This document shows, in pieces, positions 1 through 7,418 of a stretch of 7,418 bases of DNA (positions are counted from its first letter, which is position 1; each line of letters opens with the position of its first letter). A program made the position numbers and the translations under genes. The stretch lies in contig JAFGNO010000133.1 in assembly GCA_016926985.1 (NCBI GenBank), positions 1 through 7,418 of the forward strand, read 5' to 3'. Source of the stretch: Anaerolineae bacterium. GTDB taxonomy: Bacteria > Chloroflexota > Anaerolineae > Aggregatilineales > UBA3940. The notes under the pieces were generated by a model. The model was not told the DNA's origin. It saw only the letters and a list, made by a program, of their open reading frames with translations, and did no database searches.

Positions 1-1
1 C

Positions 2-1582
2 CGCTTCTATCGTCTGAACAGCCTCCCCGCCGAAATGACCAGCGACCATGTCGAAAAGCTGCTCGATTCATACGATGTGTCACAGGGTATTTACCACATT
101 TTCTTCACCCGGAACGGTGGGCGGGAGGCCATTCAGTTTTACTTTGTGCCGTTGATCGCCTCGCTATTTGGCACCGGCATGAGCTTTCTCAGCCTTAAAC
201 TTGCCAGCGTGCTGGAGGCCGTGGCCCTGATCCCGCTCATCATCGCCTTTGGCAGGGAAATGGTGGACCGGGAGACTGGTTTCTATACTGCTGCCCTGCT
301 GGCGATCTCCTGGTGGCATATCTCCCTTTCGCGGCTTGCGCTCAGGATTGTACTCACGCCGCTGATATTCACTGCATTGCTGATTGTGTTGGCAAGAGGA
401 ATCAGGACTGGGAAACGGAAGGCCTGGGTCTGGGCGGGCATCTGGATGGGAATAGGCGTATATGCCTATCAAGCACTGCGAGCAGCGCCACTGGTTGCCA
501 TTGCGGCATTTGCTGCCGCAGTTGCCGGGCCAATCTACCGGGCAGTGCGTACCGGTGCAGGCGCTGAGCAGGAAACAGCGCACAACCAACTGATCGCGTC
601 AAATGCTGTCAGTCGACAGGCGCTCAATCTGGCCTGCGCCGGATTAATCTCAATTGCCATTTTTGTGCCAATGCTGCGCGTCTGGCATGATTTTCCTGAA
701 CAACTCTGGATGCGTGTGGTCAACCGGACCACGAATTCAGAAGTGGCAATCTCGGGCAATCCTGGCCACATCTTTGTTGATAACCTCAAAGATGCGCTGC
801 TAATGTTCAACAAACAGGGTGACGTGGCCTGGATCAGCGCAGTGCCCGGCGAACCAACGATGGACATTATCACCGGGGGGCTGCTGGTGCTGGGTTTAGT
901 CGCCTGGGTTGCCCGTATCCGGGCGCGACGGGACCCGGCTGATGGTTTCATCCTGCTGGCCGGGTTGATTATGCTGCTGCCTTCCGCCCTGGCAATCGCA
1001 TTTCCCATTGAAAATCCCAGTATTACGCGAAGCAGCGGTGTCATCCCGATTGTCTTTCTGCTGGCTGCCTGGCCACTCTCGCTTATACGCCAGCGATGGA
1101 AGATGGTTTTTGGTCACAAAACGGGTCTAGCGCTTGCTGCGCCGCTCCTGCTTGCGCTGGTAGTCAGCGCCGCACTGATCAATTATGATATCTACTTCAA
1201 CGATTTCAGTGTTTCTTACCAGCAATCAGCGCTGAATCCCGGGGAGGTTGCTGAAGCTGTGCGGGGAGTCATTGGGGAGGATGGCACTCTGGAGGGTGTC
1301 TGGCTACAGGGATGGCCATACTGGCACGATTACCGGGCCATTGGCATCGAGGCCGGGGATATTACATTCCATAACGCGATCCTGGATGTGCCAATGCTCC
1401 TGACACTCATCAACGATACACCTGAGCAGTTTGCGACACGGCCACTGGTGTTTATCATTCACCCCGACGATTCTGAGGCCAGGACTGTTCTAGGCTCTTA
1501 TTTCCCTCATGGAGAGAGCGTCTTATACCCAAGCGAAATACCCGGCAAGGAATTTTATCTGTTTGTTGTTGAAGGACAGTGA
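2..1582 (+). CDS. Glycosyltransferase family 39 (PMT/ArnT-like) integral membrane protein, 5'-truncated by window edge
   Basis: Probably transfers a sugar from a polyprenyl-phosphate donor to an acceptor on the outer face of the cytoplasmic membrane. The reading frame is open from base 2, and the residues before the first in-frame ATG (position 35; RFYRLNSLPAE) continue smoothly into family-like sequence, so that ATG is internal and the true start lies upstream. Counting from ATG 35, the 515 residues contain the loop SDHVEKLLD...RNGGREA (about 3-31), typical of Chloroflexi GT39-like proteins. About ten hydrophobic segments follow (roughly 58-73, 83-98, 105-121, 131-147, 150-166, 197-213, 278-293, 305-322, 335-351, 363-382), then a soluble tail of about 130 residues with the motif GWPYWHDYRAIG (426-437), presumably extracytoplasmic. 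The first extracytoplasmic loop, where the catalytic acidic residue of GT-C enzymes usually lies, is not in the window, so activity cannot be judged. It ends in TGA 62 bases before the next gene on the same strand, suggesting one operon. Donor and acceptor are unknown. Confidence 0.85.
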   Translation, partial: RFYRLNSLPAEMTSDHVEKLLDSYDVSQGIYHIFFTRNGGREAIQFYFVPLIASLFGTGMSFLSLKLASVLEAVALIPLIIAFGREMVDRETGFYTAALLAISWWHISLSRLALRIVLTPLIFTALLIVLARGIRTGKRKAWVWAGIWMGIGVYAYQALRAAPLVAIAAFAAAVAGPIYRAVRTGAGAEQETAHNQLIASNAVSRQALNLACAGLISIAIFVPMLRVWHDFPEQLWMRVVNRTTNSEVAISGNPGHIFVDNLKDALLMFNKQGDVAWISAVPGEPTMDIITGGLLVLGLVAWVARIRARRDPADGFILLAGLIMLLPSALAIAFPIENPSITRSSGVIPIVFLLAAWPLSLIRQRWKMVFGHKTGLALAAPLLLALVVSAALINYDIYFNDFSVSYQQSALNPGEVAEAVRGVIGEDGTLEGVWLQGWPYWHDYRAIGIEAGDITFHNAILDVPMLLTLINDTPEQFATRPLVFIIHPDDSEARTVLGSYFPHGESVLYPSEIPGKEFYLFVVEGQ

Positions 1583-1644
1583 GGCCTTTACCCATCAACC
1601 GTGTATAAAGAAAAGACCGGATCACATTTTCCACTGATATTTCA

Positions 1645-4600
1645 ATGACCCATTCAACATCCGAATCCTCAAACAATATCCGACCATCTCGATCCGAGAA
1701 CGTGTTTTTGACCGCCTTGTTGATGGTGGTAATCCTGAGTCTTGGTGCTTATCTCCGGTTTGTAGGACAGGATTGGGATCAGGGTCACCACCTGCACCCG
1801 GATGAGCGGTTCCTCACCGATGTTGGCTCCAATATTGCACCGGTCGGTTCAATCCGCGAGTATTTTGATACCGATGCATCAACACTCAATCCCAATAATG
1901 TTGCCGGCGGGAAATTTGGATTCTATGTCTATGGTGATTTCCCACTGATCTTTACCCGCCATATCGGGGAATTGCTGGGGAAATGGGATTACAGCAGCCT
2001 GCACCTGGTGGGGAGGACGATCTCAGCCCTGCTAGACCTGGCAACGATTGTGCTGCTGTTTTTCATTGCAAGGCGGCTGTTCGACTGGCGGATTGGCCTG
2101 CTTACAGCATCCTTATACGCCTTCGCCGCCCTGCCCATACAACAATCTCACTTCTTCACAGTCGATCCCTATGCGAGCTTCTTTGTCGCAGCTGCGTTTA
2201 TGTTTGCCGTCCGGCTGATGGATAGACACCGCTGGTTTGACTACGTAGCATTTGGCCTGATGCTGGGGTTGGCCATGTCCAGCAAGGTCAGCACCTACCC
2301 GCTCGCGGTCATCCTGATCGGCGCGCTGGCAATCCGGGCCTATAAGCAGATTGCCGGAGATCCCTCATCTGAAGCAGTCAAGAAAACCATTGTGCTGGCT
2401 GTGGCTGGCCTGATAATTGCCGGCCTGGTAACCGTTATCGCATTTCGCGTGGGCCAGCCCTATGCGTTCCTGCCACCAGGGAGTTCTACACCCGTTGATG
2501 CTGGGGCTCTTGGCCCGCTGATGACGTTAATCAGCAAGATTGGGAATCCGGTTGGTCTGAGACCCAATCCTGCGTGGCTGGACCAGATGCGCGCCGTGAG
2601 AGTGCAGGTTTCCGGGGGATCGGATATCCCGCCCAATCACCAATGGGGGCACCGTGTCCCCCTGCTATTTCCCTGGATGAATATGGTACGGATTGGCATG
2701 GGATGGCCGCTTGGCCTTGTCGCCTGGTTCGGGTTTGGCTGGGCGATATGGGAACTAGCGCGGCGCCACAACCGGGCTGACAGGCTGATCCTCCCCCTGG
2801 CCTGGGCTGGACTGGTTTTCATATGGCAGGGGACTGGCTGGGTGACCACGATGCGGTACTTCCTGCCAATATATGGCTTCCTGATCCTGCTGGCAGCCTG
2901 GGCGCTGATGACAGTTTGGGACCGCATCCAGGTCCTGCTGGCATCCCGTGGGCTGGGACACTGGCAGCCTGCATCAATTATCAGCCTGGCGCTGATGAGC
3001 GCCGTGGTCATTTCAACCATGATCTGGGGATTTGCTGTCTCGCGGATTTACACTCGCCCGGTGACCCGTGTGAGGGCTTCTGCCTGGGCGTTGGAACACA
3101 TTCCCTCCGATGTTACCCTGGTTTTTGATACGCCTGAGGGAATCCGCTATCACCAGATTGGCTATCCAAATGAATGGCCTGCCGGCGATGCGCTCAGCAA
3201 CAATCCGCTTCAGCCAGATGCCCAGTATACCTTTCTAGCCTCCGGGAACCCTCGAACAACAGCCTTTGAGATACCGTTCTCCGGGACACTAACTGGCATA
3301 CAAATCAACCATGTCGCCGATCCTATGGGGCTTGGAGTTGAACATCTCCTGTCCATCAGGCTCTATGATGGAAACGACCCGGACACACCGCTGATCGAAC
3401 ACCGGATATCCAATACGTTTATTCCTGAAGGCAACGATCCGCGCGGGGACAGCTACACAGTATCCTTTGGCCCTATAGCGCTATCCAGCGGGCAGGTCTA
3501 TTCTCTCAGCCTGATGCCCGATAACACCGGGCCGCTGGTGATCGCCGGGGCCAGCATCGCCACCGAAGGTGCCTGGGATGACCCCCTCCCCTTCAACACC
3601 AGGCCGTATAGTGTGAATATATGGGGCGCGCAGTACCATCCTTACGAACTGAATATGGCCTGGGACGATTCGCCCGAAAAGCGCGAACTCATGCAGCATA
3701 TCCTGGATCATACTGATTACATTACCATCAGCAGCAACCGCTTCTACGCCTCACTGAGCCGCAACCCGCAGCGCTGGCCCATGACAATAGACTATTACCA
3801 GGCGCTGTTCTCCGGTGAGCTGGGATTTGAACTGGTAGGGGACTTCGCATCGCGGCCCACCTTTGGACCAATTGAATTCTTTGACGATACAGCCGAAGAA
3901 GCCTGGACCGTCTACGATCATCCCCGGGTCTTTATATTCCGCAAGACATCAGCGTATAACCCGGACAACACACGCGCCATCCTGGGGCAAGCCAACCTGA
4001 ACAGCGTCGTAAAGCTGATCGCAAAAGACGCTGAAGGGAGACCAGTTGAGATCCCCCTCCCCCCAGCGCGCCGCTACAATGCGGCAACTGTGGAAGGAAC
4101 TGATCTGGTCGCCGGCAACCCAGACTGGGCCCAATACTTTTCGACACGAACCAATTTCTACAGCCGGGCACAGCCCTTAACCGTGCTGATCTGGTGGCTG
4201 ACCTTATCCATCATTGGCTGGCTGGCATGGCCAATTCTCTGGGCCGCACTACCGGCACTTGCAGATCGCGCATATCCGGTGGCGAGGATTTTTGGCCTGC
4301 TGCTGGCAGCCTGGATGAGCTGGATAGCTGCCAGCCTGGAAATTGCGCCATGGTCGCGCGGGACTGGCCTGATCGCCTTAGGCGTAATTGGCATCACTTC
4401 AGCCATCATCCTTGTACGCCGATGGCCTGAGTTCCAGCAGTGGGTAACCGACCAGAAACGCCATCTAATCATAGTCGAGATTTTGACAGCTATTCTTTTC
4501 ATCGCTTTTGTATTGGTTCGACTGGGTAACCCCGACCTATGGCATCCGGTATTTGGCGGCGAAAAGCCCATGGACCTGGCATATCTAAACGCGGTCCTGA

Positions 4601-6915
4601 AAACAGAGGCCTTTCCACCCTATAATCCCTGGTTTGCAGGCGAGACTATCAACTACTATTACTTCGGTTTTGTCTTGGTCGGCTTCCCCATTAAACTCCT
4701 CGGTATTCCTACCACGCTGGCCTACAACCTGATAGTGCCCACCTTGTTTGCTATGACCGGGATCAGCGCATTTTCCGCCGCATTCAACCTGGTTGCGCCA
4801 CTGGCAAACTCCCCACCAGCAGAAAGCAGCAACCTACAGCGGACGCCTTACCGGTCAAGTCTGCGAGCAGCGCTCAAACAATGGCCTGACATCTCCCCCG
4901 GCGATCTGATCGACGGGCTGGCATCAGGGTTTTCATCCATCACACAATCACAGCGCTGGCCGCTTTACGCAGCAGGATTCACTGCATTGCTGCTGGCCGT
5001 TGTGCTCGGCAACCTCGATCAGGTGCGCACCCTGCTCTGGGGTCTCGCGGAACTTGGACATGGCGGCCCGGAATGGGCTCTCAGCTATATCCCAAACCTG
5101 CGTGACCTGCTTCTGGGTATCAAAATCGCCATGACCGATGGGCAGCCGCTCTATACCGTGGCAACGGGGGAGTGGTACTGGAACGCAACTAGGTTGATCC
5201 CGGTACCCATCAACACCAATGGCATCCCACTGGAGCAGGGACCAATTACCGAATTTCCGCTCTTCACCTTCCTGTACGCCGATTTACATGCCCACATGAT
5301 CGCAATGCCCATTACCCTGCTGGCTGTGGTGTGGAGTATTGCACAGATTCGAGGTGCGCAGGAAAAAGCAGGAACTCGTTTAAGTTACCTTTCCCTGGCT
5401 GTTCAAATTGGACTGGGTGCACTGGTCATTGGCGCCCTGCGTCCCACCAATACCTGGGACTGGCTTACCTACCTGCTGCTTGGCGGCACCACGCTTGTGC
5501 TGGGACACACATACCGCAGGGGAAAAACGCAGACGTTCACCGCCCTGCTTGCAGCGGGTTTGTGCGGACTGGCTATGGGCGGTGGTTTTTATGCATTTGG
5601 CCTGACAGGCGGCGGCAGCACGGATGTTGGTATTCCACTGGCGATAGCCGGATTTGTCGTGGGCATCACACTCGGCTACGCAGGAGCACTAACCATCTTC
5701 CAGATGCGCGGTAAAGAAAATACGCAGAACAACGCTCTGCAGGACTGGATCACTCTGATCGTCGGGGGATTGCAGGCAGCAGCTCTGGTCATTGGCACCA
5801 GCCTGCTTTATCGACCCTATATTGCAAACTATGAACTGGGATATCAAAGCGTCCTCCCATGGGCCGGTTCGCGCACACCTGTCTGGGCCTATCTTGATAT
5901 AGTCGGCCTATTCCTGTTCATCATCATTACCTGGCTCATTGTTGAACTGTGGAAACCGTTGAAGCGCACCCGCAGGACAACCGTTCAGCTTGCAGCCATA
6001 TTGGGTCTGATCGCCACTGTGACAGCCGTTGTTGGCACACTGGTAACGCCAGTGGCCTTTGTGGTTATACCCGTTGTGATCGCAGCAATTGTCCTGTTCA
6101 GCAGACCTGAACAAGGACCGGGGAAACGGCTGGCGTTGGTTATGCTGCTTGGCGCAATGGCGCTCTCGTTTGTGGTGGAGGTCGTTGTACTCATCAATGA
6201 CCTGAGCCGCATGAACACAGTCTTTAAATTCTACAACCAGATCTGGTTGCTGCTCTCCATTGTCGGAGGTGCTTCCTTCGGGTGGCTACTGCCCAGGCTG
6301 CGAAAACTGTCCAACACAGGCAGGCTCATCTGGGCCGGCGGGCTCACTTTGCTTGTTTTTCTGGCAACCCTCTACACAATGACAGCTGTCCGCGCCAAGA
6401 TAGCAGACCGCTGGAACCTGGATGCGCCGCATACGCTCGATGGTCTGGCCTCGTTCATGCCCCATTTCACCTACTATGAAAATGGTGTACAACTGGATAC
6501 CTCACAGGACTATGACGCGATCCGCTGGCTCCAGGATAACATCGAGGGGACGCCGGTTATCCTGGAAGGATTATCTGCTTACGAGTACCTTTACGGAAAC
6601 CGCTTCAGCATCTACACCGGCCTTCCATCCGTGATTGGCTGGAACTGGCACCAGCGCCAGCAGCAACCCCCGCTTGCGCCGGAGGTTTTCACGCGTCATC
6701 TGGAAGTTGCTGAACTGTATAACACACCTGGCCAGCGTGAGGGCCTCTCCCTGCTGGATAAGTACAATGTAGAACTGGTGATTGTGGGTGTGCTGGAACG
6801 CGCTTACTATGATCCTGTGGGACTGGAGAAATTCGAACGACTGGCAGAGAACGGCTACCTTCAGGTCATCTATGAACGCGAAGATACGGTGATATACCGG
6901 GTGATCAATGAATAG
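1645..6915 (+). CDS. Giant fused membrane protein: N-terminal GT39-like glycosyltransferase plus C-terminal Chlor_Arch_YYY/DUF2298 domain (1756 aa)
   Basis: The N-terminal half (about 1-465) looks like a GT39/PMT-type GT-C enzyme: a short polar head, a first membrane helix at about 19-39, then HPDERF (51-56), whose D53/E54 match the acidic pair of the first external loop, and about nine further hydrophobic segments. Residues about 466-844 form a long, probably extracytoplasmic region with a beta-rich part at about 520-650. The C-terminal half (about 845-1756) carries hallmarks of the Chlor_Arch_YYY/DUF2298 family: GGEKPMD (971-977), PPYNPWFAGETINYYYFG with YYYxG at 1004-1008, EFPLF...YADLHAH (1203-1217), NTWDW (1269-1273), RMNTVFKFYNQ (1522-1532) and a soluble tail with YGNRFSIYTGLPSVIGW (1650-1666). 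The family's function is not established; a role in polyprenyl-linked sugar transfer is inferred from the fusion and the neighbour. The frame is uninterrupted. ATG 1645 is chosen because an in-frame stop lies at 1606 and no better start intervenes; no Shine-Dalgarno sequence is visible. The tail ends naturally (VIYRVINE) just before an insertion sequence. Standalone YYY proteins are usually about 700-900 residues. Confidence 0.9.
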   Translation: MTHSTSESSNNIRPSRSENVFLTALLMVVILSLGAYLRFVGQDWDQGHHLHPDERFLTDVGSNIAPVGSIREYFDTDASTLNPNNVAGGKFGFYVYGDFPLIFTRHIGELLGKWDYSSLHLVGRTISALLDLATIVLLFFIARRLFDWRIGLLTASLYAFAALPIQQSHFFTVDPYASFFVAAAFMFAVRLMDRHRWFDYVAFGLMLGLAMSSKVSTYPLAVILIGALAIRAYKQIAGDPSSEAVKKTIVLAVAGLIIAGLVTVIAFRVGQPYAFLPPGSSTPVDAGALGPLMTLISKIGNPVGLRPNPAWLDQMRAVRVQVSGGSDIPPNHQWGHRVPLLFPWMNMVRIGMGWPLGLVAWFGFGWAIWELARRHNRADRLILPLAWAGLVFIWQGTGWVTTMRYFLPIYGFLILLAAWALMTVWDRIQVLLASRGLGHWQPASIISLALMSAVVISTMIWGFAVSRIYTRPVTRVRASAWALEHIPSDVTLVFDTPEGIRYHQIGYPNEWPAGDALSNNPLQPDAQYTFLASGNPRTTAFEIPFSGTLTGIQINHVADPMGLGVEHLLSIRLYDGNDPDTPLIEHRISNTFIPEGNDPRGDSYTVSFGPIALSSGQVYSLSLMPDNTGPLVIAGASIATEGAWDDPLPFNTRPYSVNIWGAQYHPYELNMAWDDSPEKRELMQHILDHTDYITISSNRFYASLSRNPQRWPMTIDYYQALFSGELGFELVGDFASRPTFGPIEFFDDTAEEAWTVYDHPRVFIFRKTSAYNPDNTRAILGQANLNSVVKLIAKDAEGRPVEIPLPPARRYNAATVEGTDLVAGNPDWAQYFSTRTNFYSRAQPLTVLIWWLTLSIIGWLAWPILWAALPALADRAYPVARIFGLLLAAWMSWIAASLEIAPWSRGTGLIALGVIGITSAIILVRRWPEFQQWVTDQKRHLIIVEILTAILFIAFVLVRLGNPDLWHPVFGGEKPMDLAYLNAVLKTEAFPPYNPWFAGETINYYYFGFVLVGFPIKLLGIPTTLAYNLIVPTLFAMTGISAFSAAFNLVAPLANSPPAESSNLQRTPYRSSLRAALKQWPDISPGDLIDGLASGFSSITQSQRWPLYAAGFTALLLAVVLGNLDQVRTLLWGLAELGHGGPEWALSYIPNLRDLLLGIKIAMTDGQPLYTVATGEWYWNATRLIPVPINTNGIPLEQGPITEFPLFTFLYADLHAHMIAMPITLLAVVWSIAQIRGAQEKAGTRLSYLSLAVQIGLGALVIGALRPTNTWDWLTYLLLGGTTLVLGHTYRRGKTQTFTALLAAGLCGLAMGGGFYAFGLTGGGSTDVGIPLAIAGFVVGITLGYAGALTIFQMRGKENTQNNALQDWITLIVGGLQAAALVIGTSLLYRPYIANYELGYQSVLPWAGSRTPVWAYLDIVGLFLFIIITWLIVELWKPLKRTRRTTVQLAAILGLIATVTAVVGTLVTPVAFVVIPVVIAAIVLFSRPEQGPGKRLALVMLLGAMALSFVVEVVVLINDLSRMNTVFKFYNQIWLLLSIVGGASFGWLLPRLRKLSNTGRLIWAGGLTLLVFLATLYTMTAVRAKIADRWNLDAPHTLDGLASFMPHFTYYENGVQLDTSQDYDAIRWLQDNIEGTPVILEGLSAYEYLYGNRFSIYTGLPSVIGWNWHQRQQQPPLAPEVFTRHLEVAELYNTPGQREGLSLLDKYNVELVIVGVLERAYYDPVGLEKFERLAENGYLQVIYEREDTVIYRVINE

Positions 6916-6929
6916 GTCAACCATAAGTG

Positions 6930-6950
6930 TCACCTTAAGCGAGAAGGTGA
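6930..6950. repeat. Perfect 7-bp inverted repeat (hairpin) spanning the transposase stop codon
   Basis: TCACCTT (6930-6936) and AAGGTGA (6944-6950) are perfect reverse complements around a 7-base loop. The left arm and first loop base contain the transposase stop codon on the - strand. It could be a structure at the end of the insertion sequence or a weak bidirectional transcript-end hairpin between the two converging genes. No T-run follows the stem on the + strand (TTGAGTTTGG comes next), so a classical intrinsic terminator is not supported. A stem this short can also arise by chance. Confidence 0.4.
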
Positions 6951-7417
6951 TTGAGTTTGGCGAACTTGGAAGCGGAAGGAGCCAAACCTAAAGCGGCAAT
7001 CATGTCAATGAGGCGTTGGAAAGTGGCCTCAAAGGTTTGTAAGGAAGCCTGCAAAAGCAGGTGAAAATGAGAAAGCATAAAGCCTCCGATCAATTTATGA
7101 GAGCGCTCAAAGCTAAAATCGCGGATAGAACGGCCAGTCTTTTGAGCAGCCTGGGCGATAACAATACGGGTCAGCAGGTAGAAGATGAGAGCGGAGTAGA
7201 TTTCAATCATGATGCCGTTCCTGGTACGGGAAATGATATTTTCGAGAGAGAGGACATTCTTGATGAGGTCGAAGAAGATCTCAACTTGCCAACGTTGAGC
7301 ATAGAGCTGATAGATGAGTTGAGGGGTGAACTTGGCCTCAAAGATGTTGGTGATATAAAAGCGCCATTGCTCCTCGTGAAGCAAGCCAACCAGACGGATG
7401 GTATCGACGAAGCGGGG
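6935..7417 (-). CDS. IS4-family transposase, C-terminal part (start lies beyond window)
   Basis: DDE transposase that would cut and join the ends of its insertion sequence. The frame is open from the window edge: reading inward from 7417 gives PRFVDTIRLVG before the TTG at 7384, so that TTG is internal and the gene is 5'-truncated by the window. About 161 codons are visible, against a few hundred for a full IS4-family enzyme. The diagnostic IS4 signature Y-(2)-R-(3)-E-(6)-K is exact in YAQRWQVEIFFDLIK; its glutamate, the third catalytic acid of the DDE triad, is encoded at 7280-7282. The preceding RFYITNIF strand and the following helix with LIFYLLTR fit the DDE_Tnp_1 fold. The two catalytic aspartates lie outside the window. 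The stop TAA (complement of 6935-6937) sits inside a small inverted repeat. The gene converges on the large membrane protein gene, with 19 bases between the two stop codons. No frameshift is seen in the visible part, but whether the whole copy is active cannot be judged. Confidence 0.88.
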   Translation of the reverse strand, partial: PRFVDTIRLVGLLHEEQWRFYITNIFEAKFTPQLIYQLYAQRWQVEIFFDLIKNVLSLENIISRTRNGIMIEIYSALIFYLLTRIVIAQAAQKTGRSIRDFSFERSHKLIGGFMLSHFHLLLQASLQTFEATFQRLIDMIAALGLAPSASKFAKLNHLLA

Positions 7418-7418
7418 A

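Larger units (their letters stand above)
6916..7418 (-). mobile_element. One end of an IS4-family insertion sequence (partial; outer boundary approximate)
   Basis: This stretch holds the transposase C-terminus and the short sequence beyond its stop codon, so it is the transposase-3' end of an insertion sequence whose other end lies past the window. The exact boundary must fall in or very near 6913-6934, because the gene before it ends at 6915 and the transposase stops at 6935. The terminal inverted repeat and target duplication cannot be defined without the other end. The IS4 assignment rests on the YREK signature of the transposase. Confidence 0.7.

Noticed and set aside
35..37. ATG at 35 as the start of the first gene
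   Set aside because: The frame is open back to base 2 and the upstream residues fit the protein family, so the gene begins before the window.
1604..1609. TATAAA in the intergenic gap as a promoter -10 box
   Set aside because: The position 17 bases upstream (around 1581-1586, GAGGCC) does not resemble a -35 element, so a promoter is not supported by sequence alone.
2637..4571. Several open frames on the - strand and alternative + frames within the large gene
   Set aside because: They lie inside a strongly supported coding frame, have low-complexity or Cys/Arg/Pro/Ser-rich compositions typical of antisense shadows, and show no recognisable domains.
367..4992. 16-base exact repeat ATTCACTGCATTGCTG at 367-382 and 4977-4992
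   Set aside because: Both copies encode the same common membrane-helix stretch (FTALL) in the same frame; similar composition and codon use explain it better than a functional repeat.
7382..7384. TTG at 7384 (- strand) as the transposase start
   Set aside because: The frame stays open to the window edge, and a start here would lose the catalytic aspartates; the gene is simply cut by the window.
1..7418. CRISPR array, tRNA, rRNA or riboswitch
   Set aside because: No spaced direct repeats or RNA-gene-like sequences were seen; almost the whole window is protein-coding.

Overview
This 7.4 kb window most likely comes from a bacterium of the phylum Chloroflexota, probably an Anaerolineae-type lineage. 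The inference rests on two things. First, a polytopic glycosyltransferase-39-like protein lies next to a giant protein carrying the Chlor_Arch_YYY (DUF2298) region, a family known mainly from Chloroflexi and some Archaea. Second, the base composition is moderate, neither AT- nor GC-extreme. No rRNA or other strong taxonomic marker is present, so the placement is an inference.

Layout: (1) positions 2-1582, + strand, hold the C-terminal part of a membrane glycosyltransferase (GT-C fold, family 39/PMT-like) whose start lies before the window. (2) Positions 1583-1644 are a short intergenic gap with no clear ribosome binding site. (3) Positions 1645-6915, + strand, hold one uninterrupted 1756-codon gene. 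Its product joins an N-terminal GT39-like membrane half, a long extracytoplasmic middle with a beta-rich segment, and a C-terminal Chlor_Arch_YYY/DUF2298 membrane half. (4) From about 6916 to the window end, on the - strand, is one end of an IS4-family insertion sequence with the C-terminal part of its transposase, facing the big gene tail to tail.

The two + strand genes are in the same orientation, 62 bases apart, and probably cotranscribed. Both look like lipid-linked-sugar-dependent membrane enzymes acting on the outer face of the cytoplasmic membrane, so together they suggest a surface glycoconjugate or protein glycosylation module. Neither the sugar nor the acceptor can be read from the sequence. 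The YYY family has no established function, which makes the fused protein the most interesting object here. The insertion sequence ends only a few bases from the stop codon of the fusion gene, whose own C-terminus appears intact.
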